From Hymenoscyphus infarciens (lineage: Eukaryota > Ascomycota > Leotiomycetes > Helotiales > Helotiaceae), in NCBI GenBank assembly GCA_001414345.1, contig LLCB01000149.1:62001-126000 (forward strand): a stretch of 64,000 nt of DNA, given 5' to 3'. The stretch's first letter is position 1. Each line of letters starts with the position of its first letter. Positions 11,290 through 23,432 of this stretch are shown piece after piece. Position numbers and translations under genes: made by a program. The notes under the pieces are model-generated. The model was not told the DNA's origin and searched no databases. It saw only the letters and a list, made by a program, of their open reading frames with translations.

Positions 11290-13027
11290 GATACTGGGAG
11301 GGGTTTGGAAGGGGGTGCGACAAGGGGAGAAAGGGGGATGTGAAGTTGGGGTTCAGAAAGATCTGGAGGTTGAAATCGGAAGGGGGAGTGACATGAAGGG
11401 AAAGGGCAATGGGAATGAGCAACAATGACGGATGTAGATCGCAATTAGATGTGAGTCGAATGTAACTTAGATACTAGATATTGGAATATGATTAGAAGAT
11501 TCCTGGTTTGTAAAAAATTGTCCCGTCTTACTCTTCAAGTCGGACACCTTCGCTTGTCACATTTATCGGAATTTTCGTCCTCTTACAAGCAAAGCACAGT
11601 ATTCATCCTCTTATACTTTCAAAAGACAGATAGCTACCTAGCGCAAATCCCCTCCTCTCTTAGTGACACCCAATTACTTCGAGATCTATTCTTAGTAAAG
11701 ATCTCCCAAAACATTACGCTGCGAGATACTTCATTTATTCGCGTTTGAGCAAACAACATAGAAACGTCAGAGACTTGCAACACAACCCAAAAGCCCAAAC
11801 AGAGCTCCTAACTCATGTCTCTGTCAGTTCCCAGCCCTTCCTTCCTGCAACGTGATCAAGCACTTTCTCTCTGCACAAACGACGATGCATAAACAGACAA
11901 GGAAATCTGTTTTGTTTGCCTTCCATTGATGCATCGAAGGGAGATGTTCCTTCCAGGTCCTGAATGCGAATCCCGGTATTGGATTAGATTAGCTGGAGAA
12001 CTGCCCACGGTTATTCGAGGACAAAGGGGTCTATAGTGTCTCTGATGGAAATCTTGAGGGCGCGGTGTTCGGAAGTGAGATGTTGAGGAAATGGACTGTT
12101 ACCGGGGAATCTCTCACAACGAGGCGTCATCCTTGAGAAAAACGGCGGCTAAGGAAGAGGCATCATCTTGTGGACTTGGTAATAACCTTTAACGTTATTG
12201 GGTGTTGGAATATAGAACATAGCATCTTTAACGTTCTGGTTCGCGCGCTCACCTCTTCAACCCTAGTTTCTTCCTTAGACTTCAGTATTAAAGTTTGAAG
12301 GGTTTGACTGAATACCCAGGTTCGCGCATGCCCATCTCCGCTCCTGGAAGGGTAATCGTTGGGATACACAGAGTAGTTTCCAGTTGGAGGATAACCGAGG
12401 CAAACAGCATGGGGAATGTATTGCTTTGCTTACAGAGTGAACAATTCGAGGTGGTTGCCGCACACAATTGCTTTTCGTTTCGAGGTGAAGACGTGTGGGA
12501 AGGAGTGGCTCTTAAGAAGGGTGCTGGATCCAGACAGCAGGAGAGGTGGGGCAAGGTGTCTTCTCTGAAGACTGGTTTCGCTTGGCCGCTCATGTTTTCG
12601 TATGATGTGCTTCTGTTTGATATGTGGACGTGTTGGTCTAAACAACGTAGCAGTCAATAAATAACCTTGAAGGTTTTCTTGGTAACCTGTTATAGGGAAG
12701 TATAATTGTCGCACCAGCGACGAGAAGTATCGTAGACAGTGCAATAGATTTTTGAATATTGAAAGCCAACGATGAACGCTACAACTTACCTCTCTCGAGT
12801 TAAGCTTACCTGAAAGAAACTGTCTGTTTGTGCGTGGCGTTTTGGATGCACTTGAACCTGGGACACCTGGGTTTTATTAAGAAGAGATGAAGAAATATGA
12901 AAGAGGTAAGAGAGGTCGCATCACAGGTTGGAATTCTCAATATGTGCAGTCTAATTCAAAGTCAACTTTTTGGTTCCCTAGCCACTCCTTTTGTAGTGGC
13001 TCAACTTTGTGGATCTATCATAGTTTA
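11290..13027. other. Intergenic region
   Basis: Nothing supportable. Overlapping frames of about 100-120 codons on opposite strands at 12288-12744 have no recognisable domain and mutually shadow each other. G+C content falls sharply towards 12950 as the next AT-rich island begins. Confidence 0.5.
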
Positions 13028-13447
13028 GAGCCTGTTTGGCATGCCTATAATTTATTATAGATAGAGGTGATTTCTTCACGAGTACTGCGTCAAAAGGTGC
13101 TCGTATATTTCTAGTTGTATTATAATATTTTCTTGATTATTATTTAGCTCATCGTGTATATATATATTAGAGAAGCAGGGAAGTACTAGTAGTAATAGTG
13201 CTTGTACTAGTAGAGCTTTAAGCATATATACATATATAAAAAAGTTGAAGGTACAGAGGTTAAAGGATTATATTATTCAATTCTGATAGTGTATATTATA
13301 AGGTATATATTTGTAGGAAGTGTGAGCAAAAGTGCGTACTATAATATATGCTAGTTAAACGTTGATATATATTATGATATATTACCTCTTTATTTTTAGT
13401 AGTGTATATATTAAAAAAGAACTAATATATACGAGCTAAATAGGCTC
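13028..13447. mobile_element. Harbinger/Tourist-like MITE, copy 1 (420 bp)
   Basis: The left end GAGCCTGTTTGGC and the right end, read in reverse as GAGCCTATTTAGC, form imperfect terminal inverted repeats that differ only by G/A changes. The element is flanked by TTA at 13025-13027 and 13448-13450, a 3-bp duplication typical of PIF/Harbinger. It is closely related to the copy at 57188-57604: both contain the block reading AAAAGTTGAAGGT, and both carry ACGTACTATAA-like and CTAGTTAAACGTT-like stretches near the right end. It is very AT-rich and has no coding capacity. Confidence 0.75.
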
Positions 13448-16400
13448 TTAAGGCAATTTATATAGACAAAATGCGATAGCAAGAAAAAAAAGAGTTATAG
13501 TATTTGTTATAGAAGTAATAGTATATAATAGAAAACCTGACTATATAATAAAGAATTAGAGTAGAACAAGTTACGCGTTTATAGTTTTTTATAAGTAGAC
13601 TGATTTGCTAAACTTAATCTAACAGAGTCGTATAATTAACTCATCAGAGGATCTATAAATTAAAGTAAACCGTTGTGTAGTTATCTGACAGAAGAGCTAA
13701 TAAACTTATTTTTCTAGAGTTTTATTTTCATGTCGCATTCTGTTTGTATGAATTGCCTTAAGGTTACGGGTTTAGATATGCTTCTATCTTATCAAACAAG
13801 TGTGTTCTTTTTTTTGCTTGTTTTGCTTCCAGGTCGCTTGTTATAGCCTAGAGAAGATTTTACAACGTGCTCCTTAGAGGATTTATCTGCCGTCTTTTGC
13901 TTTCAGGTGTCTAATTTTCTCTATAACACCTGGCTAGGTTTAGCTCCAACCCCAAGGACAAAAAGTAGTTTATCAAGTCTACGATGTTACAATCATGACT
14001 TAACTTCAGACAGAACCCTTCTACTTTTAAAAGAACAAACTTTTTCTAATTACTCGTTCTAGTTACAGAATACAAAAGCAGGACACAAACACTAGGTGTA
14101 CTTATAGCAAATCCTACATCTGCTACGATTGAAATTCTATCTTCATACTGTCTAGTATAAGTTTCTTCATACAGGAATGTGGAAGAATAAAGGAAAGGTT
14201 GGGTGATTGCACTCATGTATTCCGAACGCAACAATTCCATCTATTTAGGGGGTTTTCACGTGCTTTATTGTATTTAAAAGCTCGATTTTAATTTTTAGCA
14301 AAACTTTGGTTCAATAGCATTGCAAGGGTGAGTTTTGTGTTCTGTAACCGAGACGGAAGCTTTGGCGGTGGGGGAGGGCGTTTATTATAAACGAGTCGAC
14401 ATGATAGGCGGCTTTCTGTTTTTGAAAAATAGAAGAACAGTTGATAACTTCAGTTCATGCCCAGGGTGGCAATTGAACGACGAGATAAATCTGATGATGG
14501 TACCCAAGTAAGTGAAAATTACGGACGTCTACAACAGTCTTCATGCCATGAAAAAAAAAATCTCAAAAGTATCAAGTGGGTTCAAATTAGCGTCTAGTAA
14601 GTCGACTCGCTAAACTGTCCTAAAAAAAGCACCCCAAGAAAATGGAAAACACAGTAGCTTTGAATTCCAGGTAGTAAGGATTTCGTGAGACACCATTTCG
14701 AGTATATGGCGGAGAACAAAAACTACCTAGAAGTGAGAAGATAAAGAGGCTAGTCAAATATCAATCTTTTCCTGGGTCGCCGCAGTTGGGCCATTGCCGC
14801 TTCTTAAGCAGAAATTAAACTTCGCGCTGAAGAAAGAGTTCCTAAGACACTGCCTTACAAGGGGTTGCGAGTACATGCTGCGCGAAAAAATGATACTTCG
14901 TCCCAGGCGTAACTATTACTGAAGATTTTGTGGGCTACCAGGGTTTTTGGCCGATTTTCATGGGGGTTGTTTCGCTTCTGCCGTAGTAATAGTTTCGCCT
15001 GGGACGAAGTAGTATTTATGTACGCAGTGGGTTTAACAGCGGCTAAATAGACGCACCTTTTTCCAGCCCGTCCATTATCCCTGGTTACTGACTCGACACC
15101 ATGAAATCATAAACAAGATATTCGACTTTACAATACACCACCAATACACCCAATTGGGAAGAGCCAAGATACAACTGAAGAGAAGATCAGCAGGAGGTGG
15201 GTAAATAAACCAGATAAACTTCTTCCTCCAGAATCGTCCCGTAACTTTGATAGCACGTCCCACCCCACTACCATCGCTAAGTGATGACCAAGCCGAGGGA
15301 AAATCCGCAATTCCAGGTGGACAATCTCTGCATGAGTGTAAGGAATCTGGTCTTGCGTTATTTCCTTCACGATTTTTATGAAGAAAATATGATGTGACAT
15401 TCATCGTCATCTACTCTTTCCTATTCTTGAGTGTTATATCCGGTTGTACCCCGAACCTTTTTCCCAGATGACCCGTTGTAACCTCCCAAGGTGTTGGTTC
15501 TCTAAATAGGAATATTATCCGTGCTATCATGCTATTCAAGGATAATTGTGGTTTCGTAAGCATTTCCCTGTGAACAGGGATACAATCTCGATAAGGATTG
15601 ACGGTGAAAATCGGAATCTAGCTTGTTTCTGTGGATACCTGGGGATTTTAAATTAGATGGGAAACCAGAGCGTGGGTTCTTTGTTGCATTTTTATTGGCC
15701 GACGTAAAGTGAGGGGTTTGCTCTGTAGCATGAGGCAAAGTCAGATTTTCAATTTTTCGAGTAGCATCACGTACTGAAACAAAGTGTCTCAACATACAAC
15801 AGTCAATTTTCCCGTTTTGAATCACTATTACGATATAATTCTTGCTTTCTTTTTGGCACTTTCGACCCCAAGGAGGGGTAAAGCTTCCAAAGATGGTTAA
15901 AAAATCCCTCATTGTCGCTCACAGAATGGCTTTGACACAAGATCAGAGATTCCCTGAAAGACCTTACATGTAGGCGTCGGCGAAATTTCGAGTATCGTGT
16001 ATAAACGTATGGGGTTACATTCGGAAAAATCGGTGTTGCGAATTCCTCTCTGTTTTCTCCAACATCAACTTTCCTAGCAGTTACAAAACATACCTCCTCT
16101 TTCCCAGAAACTGAAGAGTAATGCAACCGCACTATTTCTTCACAAAAACTTGGCACTTCACAACACCACAGGCATGGCGCGATGTAAATCCACCCCATTT
16201 AAAGATAACCGAACCCCTGCATTGCATGCGCACGCCTTTGGACTTGAGGACCCACCAAACGGACACGGTATCATGGGGATATCTTCAATTCCCAACGCCC
16301 AATAAAAACGGCCATCAAAACACATCGGCCGCGGCCCGTTCCTGCAACGGTTAAGTGGCGAGTAAGACACGGTTCTGTGGGAAAATTTTAGACAGGGGGA

Positions 16401-17436
16401 GTGTTATTGTTGATGCTTGGGCGGCTCACTTTTTATTAATTTCAAGACGAAGAATGCGGAGCTTCCAAAGATGGTCTAGCAAAATGGATCCAGGGTATGG
16501 AGATTCCCTAAAGCAGAGATTTGAAAATGGCGTGCCACTCTCTCCCTCTTCCCCCACCCTGAAATAATCTTTCAACGTCCCACCATCCCGATTCTCGGAT
16601 TTTCATTCTTTCTTCAAACATCACAGACCCTGAGTTTTATCTGAGCCTGTTCTTGCAGCAAACTCGAAAGATTCTAAGACGCCACCAAGGTAGTTCCCTC
16701 TACCCAGAAAGCGGCCATTGATTTGAACCCCCTAAAACTCCCGAAACTCATATCCCTACCGCCTTGGTATTGTGACTTGTGAGTACAAGGGTCAAAACAG
16801 CGAATAACGACAAAACATACTTCAAAACGCATATCCAGCTACCTGTTCAGCATTCGACAATCCCCCGCAGCGTCGTTCAATAGACGACCATCTCTCGGAC
16901 CGGCTTGGAAAACTGGAATTAGCCCCGCGTCAAAGGAACGAACATGTTAGTGGTGATCTTAAAAATCCAACACCGAGTATCACCAACCCCTGATCATATC
17001 TCTCCTTAAGAAGGCAACACGCCCCTTACTCGCCATCCGATCCAACACTTTCTCAAACTCGAATATTTTTACAGTTCTTCCGGATACCCCTTTCTTGATG
17101 TTCAGTTCTCAAGCCTTCCAGCATTTTCAGTAACATTTAGCAAAGTTCTAAGATATATTTGCCGCCCCTTTGTTCAGTTATAGGCCCCACGCCAAAAGAT
17201 AGAGTTATCATTTCATACTAGACTCCAAAGTGGATGCAAAGTTTACAGTTGAAGAGCACACTTCGGGCAGGCTTCGACCCACTAGACTTAAGTCATTCAA
17301 GAGGAATAAAATCCCATCGACAAAGGACTCTTGTAACTTCCTCCTTTTAACAAACTTCGCCCCCGCCTACAAATCCTAGTCAGCAACACATACTCATTTA
17401 TCGATAATTTGGTTCCTCCAAAACAAGTCAATAACC
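13448..17436. other. AT-rich to mixed intergenic region
   Basis: The first kilobase remains AT-rich and RIP-like (TpA-rich). Beyond about 14.5 kb the composition is ordinary, but no gene is supportable. Frames at 15075-16198 on the minus strand are short, overlap one another and match nothing I recognise. A 150-bp inverted repeat lies inside (listed separately). The last few hundred bases before 17437 are the likely promoter and leader of the terpene synthase. Confidence 0.45.
14878..15027. repeat. 150-bp foldback inverted repeat
   Basis: Two arms of about 43 nt start with CTGCG and share ACTTCGTCCCAGGCG and AACTATTACT. They are at 14878-14920 and 14985-15027 in opposite orientation, separated by about 64 nt. 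The match is imperfect at a few positions. This could be a tiny foldback MITE or a structured RNA; no clear target duplication is visible. Confidence 0.7.
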
Positions 17437-18696
17437 ATGGTTGTCAAGGCTCTCCCACAGGTGTCCTGTCTAGCAGACATCACCAAGGCCAAGCTACACC
17501 CAGAAGCAGACCGTCTCCGTACCGAGCTAAACAAATACATCTTGGATAACTGGCCATTCCCCGACGAGAAAGCAAGACAAAAATTCGTCAAGCAGGATAT
17601 CACAGGATGTACCTACCATCTATACCCGGAGATCTCAGCTGAGCGCGCCTTTTACGCTGGTATGATGATAGCAATGGGGTTCTTGAATGACGGTAAGCAC
17701 CCCACATCTCCTTTCTTTTCTCTATTCGACTTGGTATCCCATTTTCCGAGTCACCGTTTGAGTTTTCTACTTCAATTCACGACCCTTTCAAAGAGAAATG
17801 GAAAAAGATTCGAACATCCCCTCGCTCCCGAACAGAGTAAAGAAAAATCGCGACTAAGAAATGAAAAACAGACTGTCTAGACTACCTCTCCCTAGAAGAA
17901 GGCCGTGCCTACCTCGACCGACTTCCCTCCATAGTGCGCGGCAAGACTCTTCCAGACCGCTCGGTTCCCCGAGAATACATGTTCTACGACACCTTCCAAG
18001 GAATGCGCGCCATGAACGAAAAACTCGCCAATGACGTGGTAGAAGCTTACATCGAATTCTGGTCTGCTCAAGTGGACCAGACTCGGTTGTCGACCTTGGG
18101 ACTAAAACCGTATTTGGAATTGAGAAGACTTGATGTTGGTAGCGAGTATGTACCTTACCCCTCCCTCCTCTCCCCCTACAATGTACCCTCTTTTTCGTAG
18201 GAAAAAGATGGAAGAAGAAAATACCTCCGTGGGTGTGAATGTTGGGGTTGGAATTGACATAAATGAAAATAGCTACGCAAACACGACAATGGCCTTCGGT
18301 CTAGACATCTCCCTCACCCCCGCCGAAATCAAGACCATCGCTGAAATCGAAACACTCCAAGCCTACCACCTCCTCGTAGTAAACGACTACTACTCCTTCG
18401 AGAAAGAGCTTCTCGACTCCCAAACCAAGCATTTGGAAGGCGCAAAACTCTTCAACGTCGTCTCCGTTCTCGCCGATGAAATCGATATCAGCTACACCTC
18501 CTCAAAGGCAATTATCGATGTCATGCTCAAGAAATGGGAGGAAGAGTGGAGAGTTATGGTTGAGAAAATTGAGGCGAAAGGAGAGTGTACAGATGCGATG
18601 GCAAAGTACTTGAGAGGAAAGGAGTTTATGAACTTGGGTAACGTAGTTTGGAGTGCGACTACAAGGAGATATGTTGGTTTTGAGAAATTGCTTTGA
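17437..18696 (+). CDS. Class I terpene synthase (sesquiterpene cyclase-like), 338 aa
   Basis: Three exons (17437-17692, 17881-18145, 18201-18696) with introns of 188 and 55 nt give 338 aa, typical for fungal class I sesquiterpene synthases. These ionise a prenyl diphosphate (usually farnesyl-PP) and cyclise it in the cytosol. The magnesium-binding NSE motif is complete: NDYYSFEKE at residues 235-243 fits NDxxSxxxE. The N-terminal aspartate-rich motif falls across the first splice junction, FLN-DD-YLSLEE, with D85 and D86. The fifth position is Ser, not the usual Asp/Glu. An Arg-Tyr pair (R330-Y331) near the C-terminus fits the RY sensor seen in this fold. Residues 180-200 form an unusual Gly/Val/Asn-rich insert right after splice 2. 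No P450, prenyltransferase or regulator lies beside it, so this looks like a solitary gene. The product cannot be predicted. Confidence 0.88.
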
Positions 18697-21245
18697 TGTG
18701 CGGAGTGGAATTTTCGTTACGAATGATATGAGCGATTTTGGCGTTAGTCGTCTATACTTTAAATAATAGATCCGCGAATTCCCCATGATGGTTATCGAAG
18801 AGTGATGTTGGTTGGAGCTCAACGTAAGTTAGGTGAAGTGGAATCAGATTCCCGCGGTTGGATGCGCCACCAGATACTGTCTCTCGCGTAAAAATGGTTG
18901 CCGCCTTTTTTCTTTTACATCGTGCACACATCATGCAGAAGAACCAAATTTCTAATAAAAAGTCATGAGATTGGTTGATTGTCTGCTTCTTCATGATATA
19001 TTAAGAGATTTGCTATCAAGGTAGGTAAATACAAGGGGAGGGGGGAGAGCTCATGGAGAACTCTTTTCATTTTGTGGTTCATCCCAAGATCTTACAATCT
19101 GCCTATGTATGAAGAAACTTTAGAGAGTTGTACAAGGACATGGAGAGGAAAATAATAATATTACCTTAGGTCCTACTCTAATTATAGCAAACATCGTGGT
19201 TTGACAATAAACGAGTACTACTCTAAGAATTCTCTACAGAGGATGACTCGGCAAGTCTGTGACTTGAGGTTTGTCCCGTTCCCTATGTCCTCTCTCGTAC
19301 TTCTTGGTCCTTTCTCTGTAAGTATTGTGCTATTTATTGAAGTGAGTTTGGAAAAGGCGATAGTGAATAATTGAGTGAATTCTCTAAACAGCTAATAATA
19401 TGAGAGGGGGGATTGGTAATACAGATACAGAACATAGTTTTAAGTGGGTTTTCAAGGAAAGTGTAGGTAGTAGGTAATGCTATGAATGAGGGATTGAAGT
19501 AGTGAAAGTTGGAAGGAATAATAGCTTCAATTAGAATGAGAAAGGACCATAGACGTAAGGTCAGCGCATCGCCGAGTCCCGTCGGTTAACCATCTGCGAA
19601 CTTAGCTTGCATTTCCAGCTGACCTAGGGTAAGTCCCATGCAGGTCGTGGAGAGGGCAACTCTTAATACCCCTGACTAGAGTGCGGACTGAACAGGTGAC
19701 CATCGTCATAAAGATTCCTGCGAATCCTACGAAACTTCACTTCGTTTTTCAGATGTGGCTGATTGAGCATCGAACTAAGCGACCAGAGCTTTGCACGAGC
19801 ATATAATGCCTATCCTTCCAGTGTGGTTGTCGAATCCGGTAATACTTTGTTGAAATATTGGATAAATAATTACTCAATATGGTAATTACAGCAATAGTTG
19901 ACTACTACTCCAACATAATTTTGGCAGCGGATGATAAATACTCAGCAGCTTAACCACTACACCAGAAACAAAGGTGTTATAATCGCCACAAAGGAGCGAT
20001 TTTGGGCCAAAACTGTAGAGTTTTGGACGAGATGGGGGGGGGGGGGGGGTGACAAACAAGAACTTGAGGTGATTCGTTCATATCAATTCAACAGTGTATC
20101 GCCTCAAAATCTGACTATAAAAATTTTCCTTATTTCATGTTCGTTTGGGAGCCCTAGCCATATCCTGTTCTATTTTCTCTATCAGTCGTGCACAAGGAGA
20201 GGAAATGGAGAACATACCCATCACCAGTGCTATGGACGAAGGGTCGTTGCTTTGTATCAGTTGGCCAAATATCCTTGGTGTTGAATTGTCGGGTATTCCA
20301 CATTATCTCTACTTTGAATCAACACTTTAACATACGCTCATTTGACAAAATTGAAGTCATATCAAATCACACCAAAACAATAAATCCTCAACGAGACCTC
20401 GTCCAATCAGCACCATTTGCACATCCAAGGGGGGTTAGTCACGAGTTCAGCCACAGTAAAATCAGCCACTTTACCCCTCTATTCCCTCTTTGGGAGCCTT
20501 AAAAACTGCCACGAAAAACAACATAATATCGCATGAGTGAGAATTGAGAGCGAGAAAGCAATACGGACAAAAAATGAAATAGTAAAAGATGGGAAAAAGA
20601 AGGTGAACTGCGACTTGAAAGTGATAATGGATTGATCTTGCAATAGAACGGAGGACTTGAAGTAGAGAACTAAGTAAAGCGGAAGGGAAGCAAGTAATAG
20701 ATTTACTTCCTTTAAGAAAGTAAGTATCGAATTACCTTCATTTTCTTGAAGTAAGTATTAAACCCCTTCTTCCAAAAAAAGAAAGTATCCGATTTCCTTG
20801 CTTCTAACAAACTACTCAATCACATATCCAGAAACCTTTCACGAATGAAACACGTTAGCAACAACTCAAACAGTCAGACAACATAAAGAGAACTTACCCC
20901 CGCTCCTCATCATCTCAAACAATTTCACAACGAATCTAACACAGTACTCAAAAAAATTGAGCCTTTCAGGGCTTATTACAAGGTCTACGTGTATAAATAT
21001 AGCTTTTCAAGATGGTCCAAGTAAGAAACTCAATTTGTGAAAAGGACATCAGATTCGACAAGCTCGAGAGCAACAGAGTAATCCTCAACCTTCACGAATT
21101 TCAAGGCTTTTGCAACATGGAGGATAACAACGGCAGTGGTCAAATTGTTTCACCCTCCACCCGGAGTCCCAGAAAGCTTGACGAGTCCCAAACCCTATGT
21201 GAGATCCGGGAAACTCGTAGAACGACAATTCAAGGAGGGGCATTA
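18697..21245. other. Intergenic region with a G16 tract
   Basis: No supportable gene. A run of 16 consecutive G lies at 20034-20049. The short frames on either strand have no recognisable domains. A tRNA-like A box on the minus strand near 19960 was examined and rejected. Confidence 0.5.
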
Positions 21246-21679
21246 GGGCCTGTTTGGCTCGCAGTTTTTTTTTTGGATAGTTTAGTATATACACCACCAA
21301 AAAGGCGTGATAATAATGACGGATAATTTAAGATATTTAACACTTTGATATATGCCGAATCGTTTAGCCTGTATATTTTTTAAGCTAGATTATTTCGCTA
21401 AATAATCTAATATTTCTATAAAAGATTACCCCTACCAAAAAAAGTTATTATCTTATTATTGTTAAAACTATGATAATTATAATATATTCTAGTATATCTT
21501 TTCTCACCTACTTACGCTAGTATTATAAATCCAGCTCTAAGATATGCGAGCTAAACGATTATAAAAGATATTACCTGAATAATTAGATAATAAATAAATA
21601 TATACTATGCTACTTTTAAAAGGTCCTGGCATATTTAATAGACTATTTATAATTATCCTAGAGTGAGCCAAACAGGCCC
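21246..21679. mobile_element. Harbinger/Tourist-like MITE, copy with perfect ends (434 bp)
   Basis: Perfect 15-bp terminal inverted repeats: GGGCCTGTTTGGCTC at 21246-21260, and its exact complement at 21665-21679. They are flanked by the trinucleotide TTA on both sides (21243-21245 and 21680-21682). TIRs of this form plus a 3-bp TTA/TAA duplication are the hallmark of PIF/Harbinger-type elements. The interior is AT-rich and non-coding. It differs from the copies at 13028 and 57188, so it is a sister subfamily sharing the ends. The intact TIRs suggest a younger or less mutated insertion. Confidence 0.85.
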
Positions 21680-22129
21680 TTAATACAACTTAAAGATCAA
21701 GACCCACCAAATTCATCTCTCAATCTTCATCGAAGAAACAAAGCAATCACACTATAAGCCCAATCCTAGAATACCCCCCCGCTCCCCTCTTTGCCCATCA
21801 AACAGGGGAAACTTTCGCAGATCGCGGGGAGGAAAACCGAGGGTCTCTCCTTGCTCTAAAAAATCACGCAAAAGAACATAAGGTAACCACTCCCGCAATT
21901 TGAAAATACATCTCCAACTCTGCGTCTAGATGAACAAAATCTTCGCGCACCTTTCAAGTATATAACCTAAAAAATCCTTCCCAGCACTGCCAGAAAGTGG
22001 ATCACATCCCAGCCCCGCTGCCATCCTAAAAGACGCGTACCCCTTATTTCTTAACTTCTAGTTAACTTCTAGTTAACTTTAATAAGATATAGTCGTCTTT
22101 ATTACGCCAGCATTTGCAGACACCCATTT
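21680..22129. other. Intergenic region
   Basis: Nothing supportable. It lies between the MITE and the beta-propeller relic. It includes a direct repeat of CTTCTAGTTAA around 22051-22075. Confidence 0.4.
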
Positions 22130-22975
22130 CATGTATGCCGTTTCTTCGCCAGATTAAACATCGTTGTCGTTGAATTGGAATACGATGATGTTACTAAGGC
22201 TCTCACACTTGTGAATACCACCACCACATCCGCAACCAATGGCCAGAAATGGATTTGCCTCTATGTAGGTACTGGCAACAACCCAGGAACCCACTGATGA
22301 ACGAAGCCAACCAACCAAAGTCGCGACTTCAGAACTGATACGTAGCCACCACGGGCTCCTTCTAGAGTTATGCAACCGGTTCTGATATGAGTTTGACATA
22401 CCAAAGCAATGTTTCCACCCCATCCGGTTGCACCAATGCCAACTTCATCAGTGTAGCCACTGGATCTCCATACCAAGTTTCTACACAAATCCAACCAGCT
22501 GCTGGGTCGGTGAAGTCCTAATTTCAGGATCCACCTCCCTAATATATCTCCTCGCGGCTACCAGATCTCGAACTGTTGGCATTCCGGGATATGTTTCTGC
22601 TTTTGCTTTTGCTCTTGATGCTAATACTGGAGCTATCACCTCCCAGCTTTTCTTGGAGCCAATTACTGATAGTGACGGATATGCGAATGCGGTTTCTCCG
22701 GCTAAGTTTGATGAGCAGATCTTTGCTGTTACTAATTCGGGGTCGAACTTTCTTGAGGTGTGGAAGTCTGGAAGATTGCTGATGATGGGGCGAGTGCGGC
22801 TGCTGTTGCGTATGTGGATTTGGAGCAGGGTCCTGCTAATGCTGTTTGGTTCAGCTGGATGGTTTCTTTGGAAAGTGATTGGAAGATTGGTGTTGTGTAT
22901 ATATGGATATATGGATATATGGTGGGAATTGTTTTGCAGGAGATGGTGTATAGTTGTGAGAGCAGGTAGAAATCC
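22130..22975 (+). pseudogene. Relic of a secreted-type 7-bladed beta-propeller (carboxymuconate cyclase-like)
   Basis: Fragments of one protein appear in order on the plus strand but in different frames and broken by stops. They are a blade with LEYDDVTKALTLV followed by NGQKWI (about 22170-22270), a piece with NVSTPSGCTNANFISV (about 22400-22470), and GYVSAFAFALDANTGAITSQ (about 22590-22650), then SNFLEVWK. After SNFLEVWK a one-base shift is needed to continue into IADDGASAAAVAYVDLE and GPANAVW (about 22770-22850). These match the lactonase / 3-carboxy-cis,cis-muconate cyclase propeller family, which closes muconates in aromatic catabolism or acts as an extracellular homologue. With at least one frameshift and several stops it is almost surely non-functional. 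Exact ends are uncertain. Confidence 0.6.
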
Positions 22976-23432
22976 AAGGTATTCCAGATGAAATCAAAAG
23001 CTTCATTTCGATCGTGGGCCCCTGTAGTCAAGACTACTAGTAGTGGTATATTGTGATTTCACGATTCTCTTCATCGTCATATTCGGAGAGAGGGGGGGGG
23101 GGGGGTGAAAAGAGTTATCCGCGAGCCACACGTCTCTTGAAAGTGAATCGAAAATGACCGTTCATCTGCCGCAAAACATCGTGAGGTTTTGTTTGGTTGA
23201 AGTTAGGTTGAGCAAAGGTGTTGTGAGAGAAGATGTTGGTGCGCAAGGCAGCGGGGACGAGGCTGAGAACTGAAGCCCCAAAAAGATCGCAACAACCTGG
23301 AAGTTCAACCACGAACGCTCAATCAACACCACCCCAACTCCTCAACTCCTCGACTCCACGACCACGAGAATCCTCAAACTCCTTCAAATATCCTCCTTTT
23401 CGAAACAACAAACCCTCAATCCAACTTGCATC

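Noticed and set aside
12288..12744. Overlapping frames of 100-121 codons on both strands
   Set aside because: They shadow each other, none resembles a known family, and splice context is absent.
19830..19965. Minus-strand tRNA-like A box (TGGTGTAGTGGTTAA) with a possible B box (GGATTCGACAA)
   Set aside because: The boxes are about 120 nt apart, no acceptor stem pairs, and no cloverleaf can be drawn. Possibly a tRNA-derived fragment, but unsupported.
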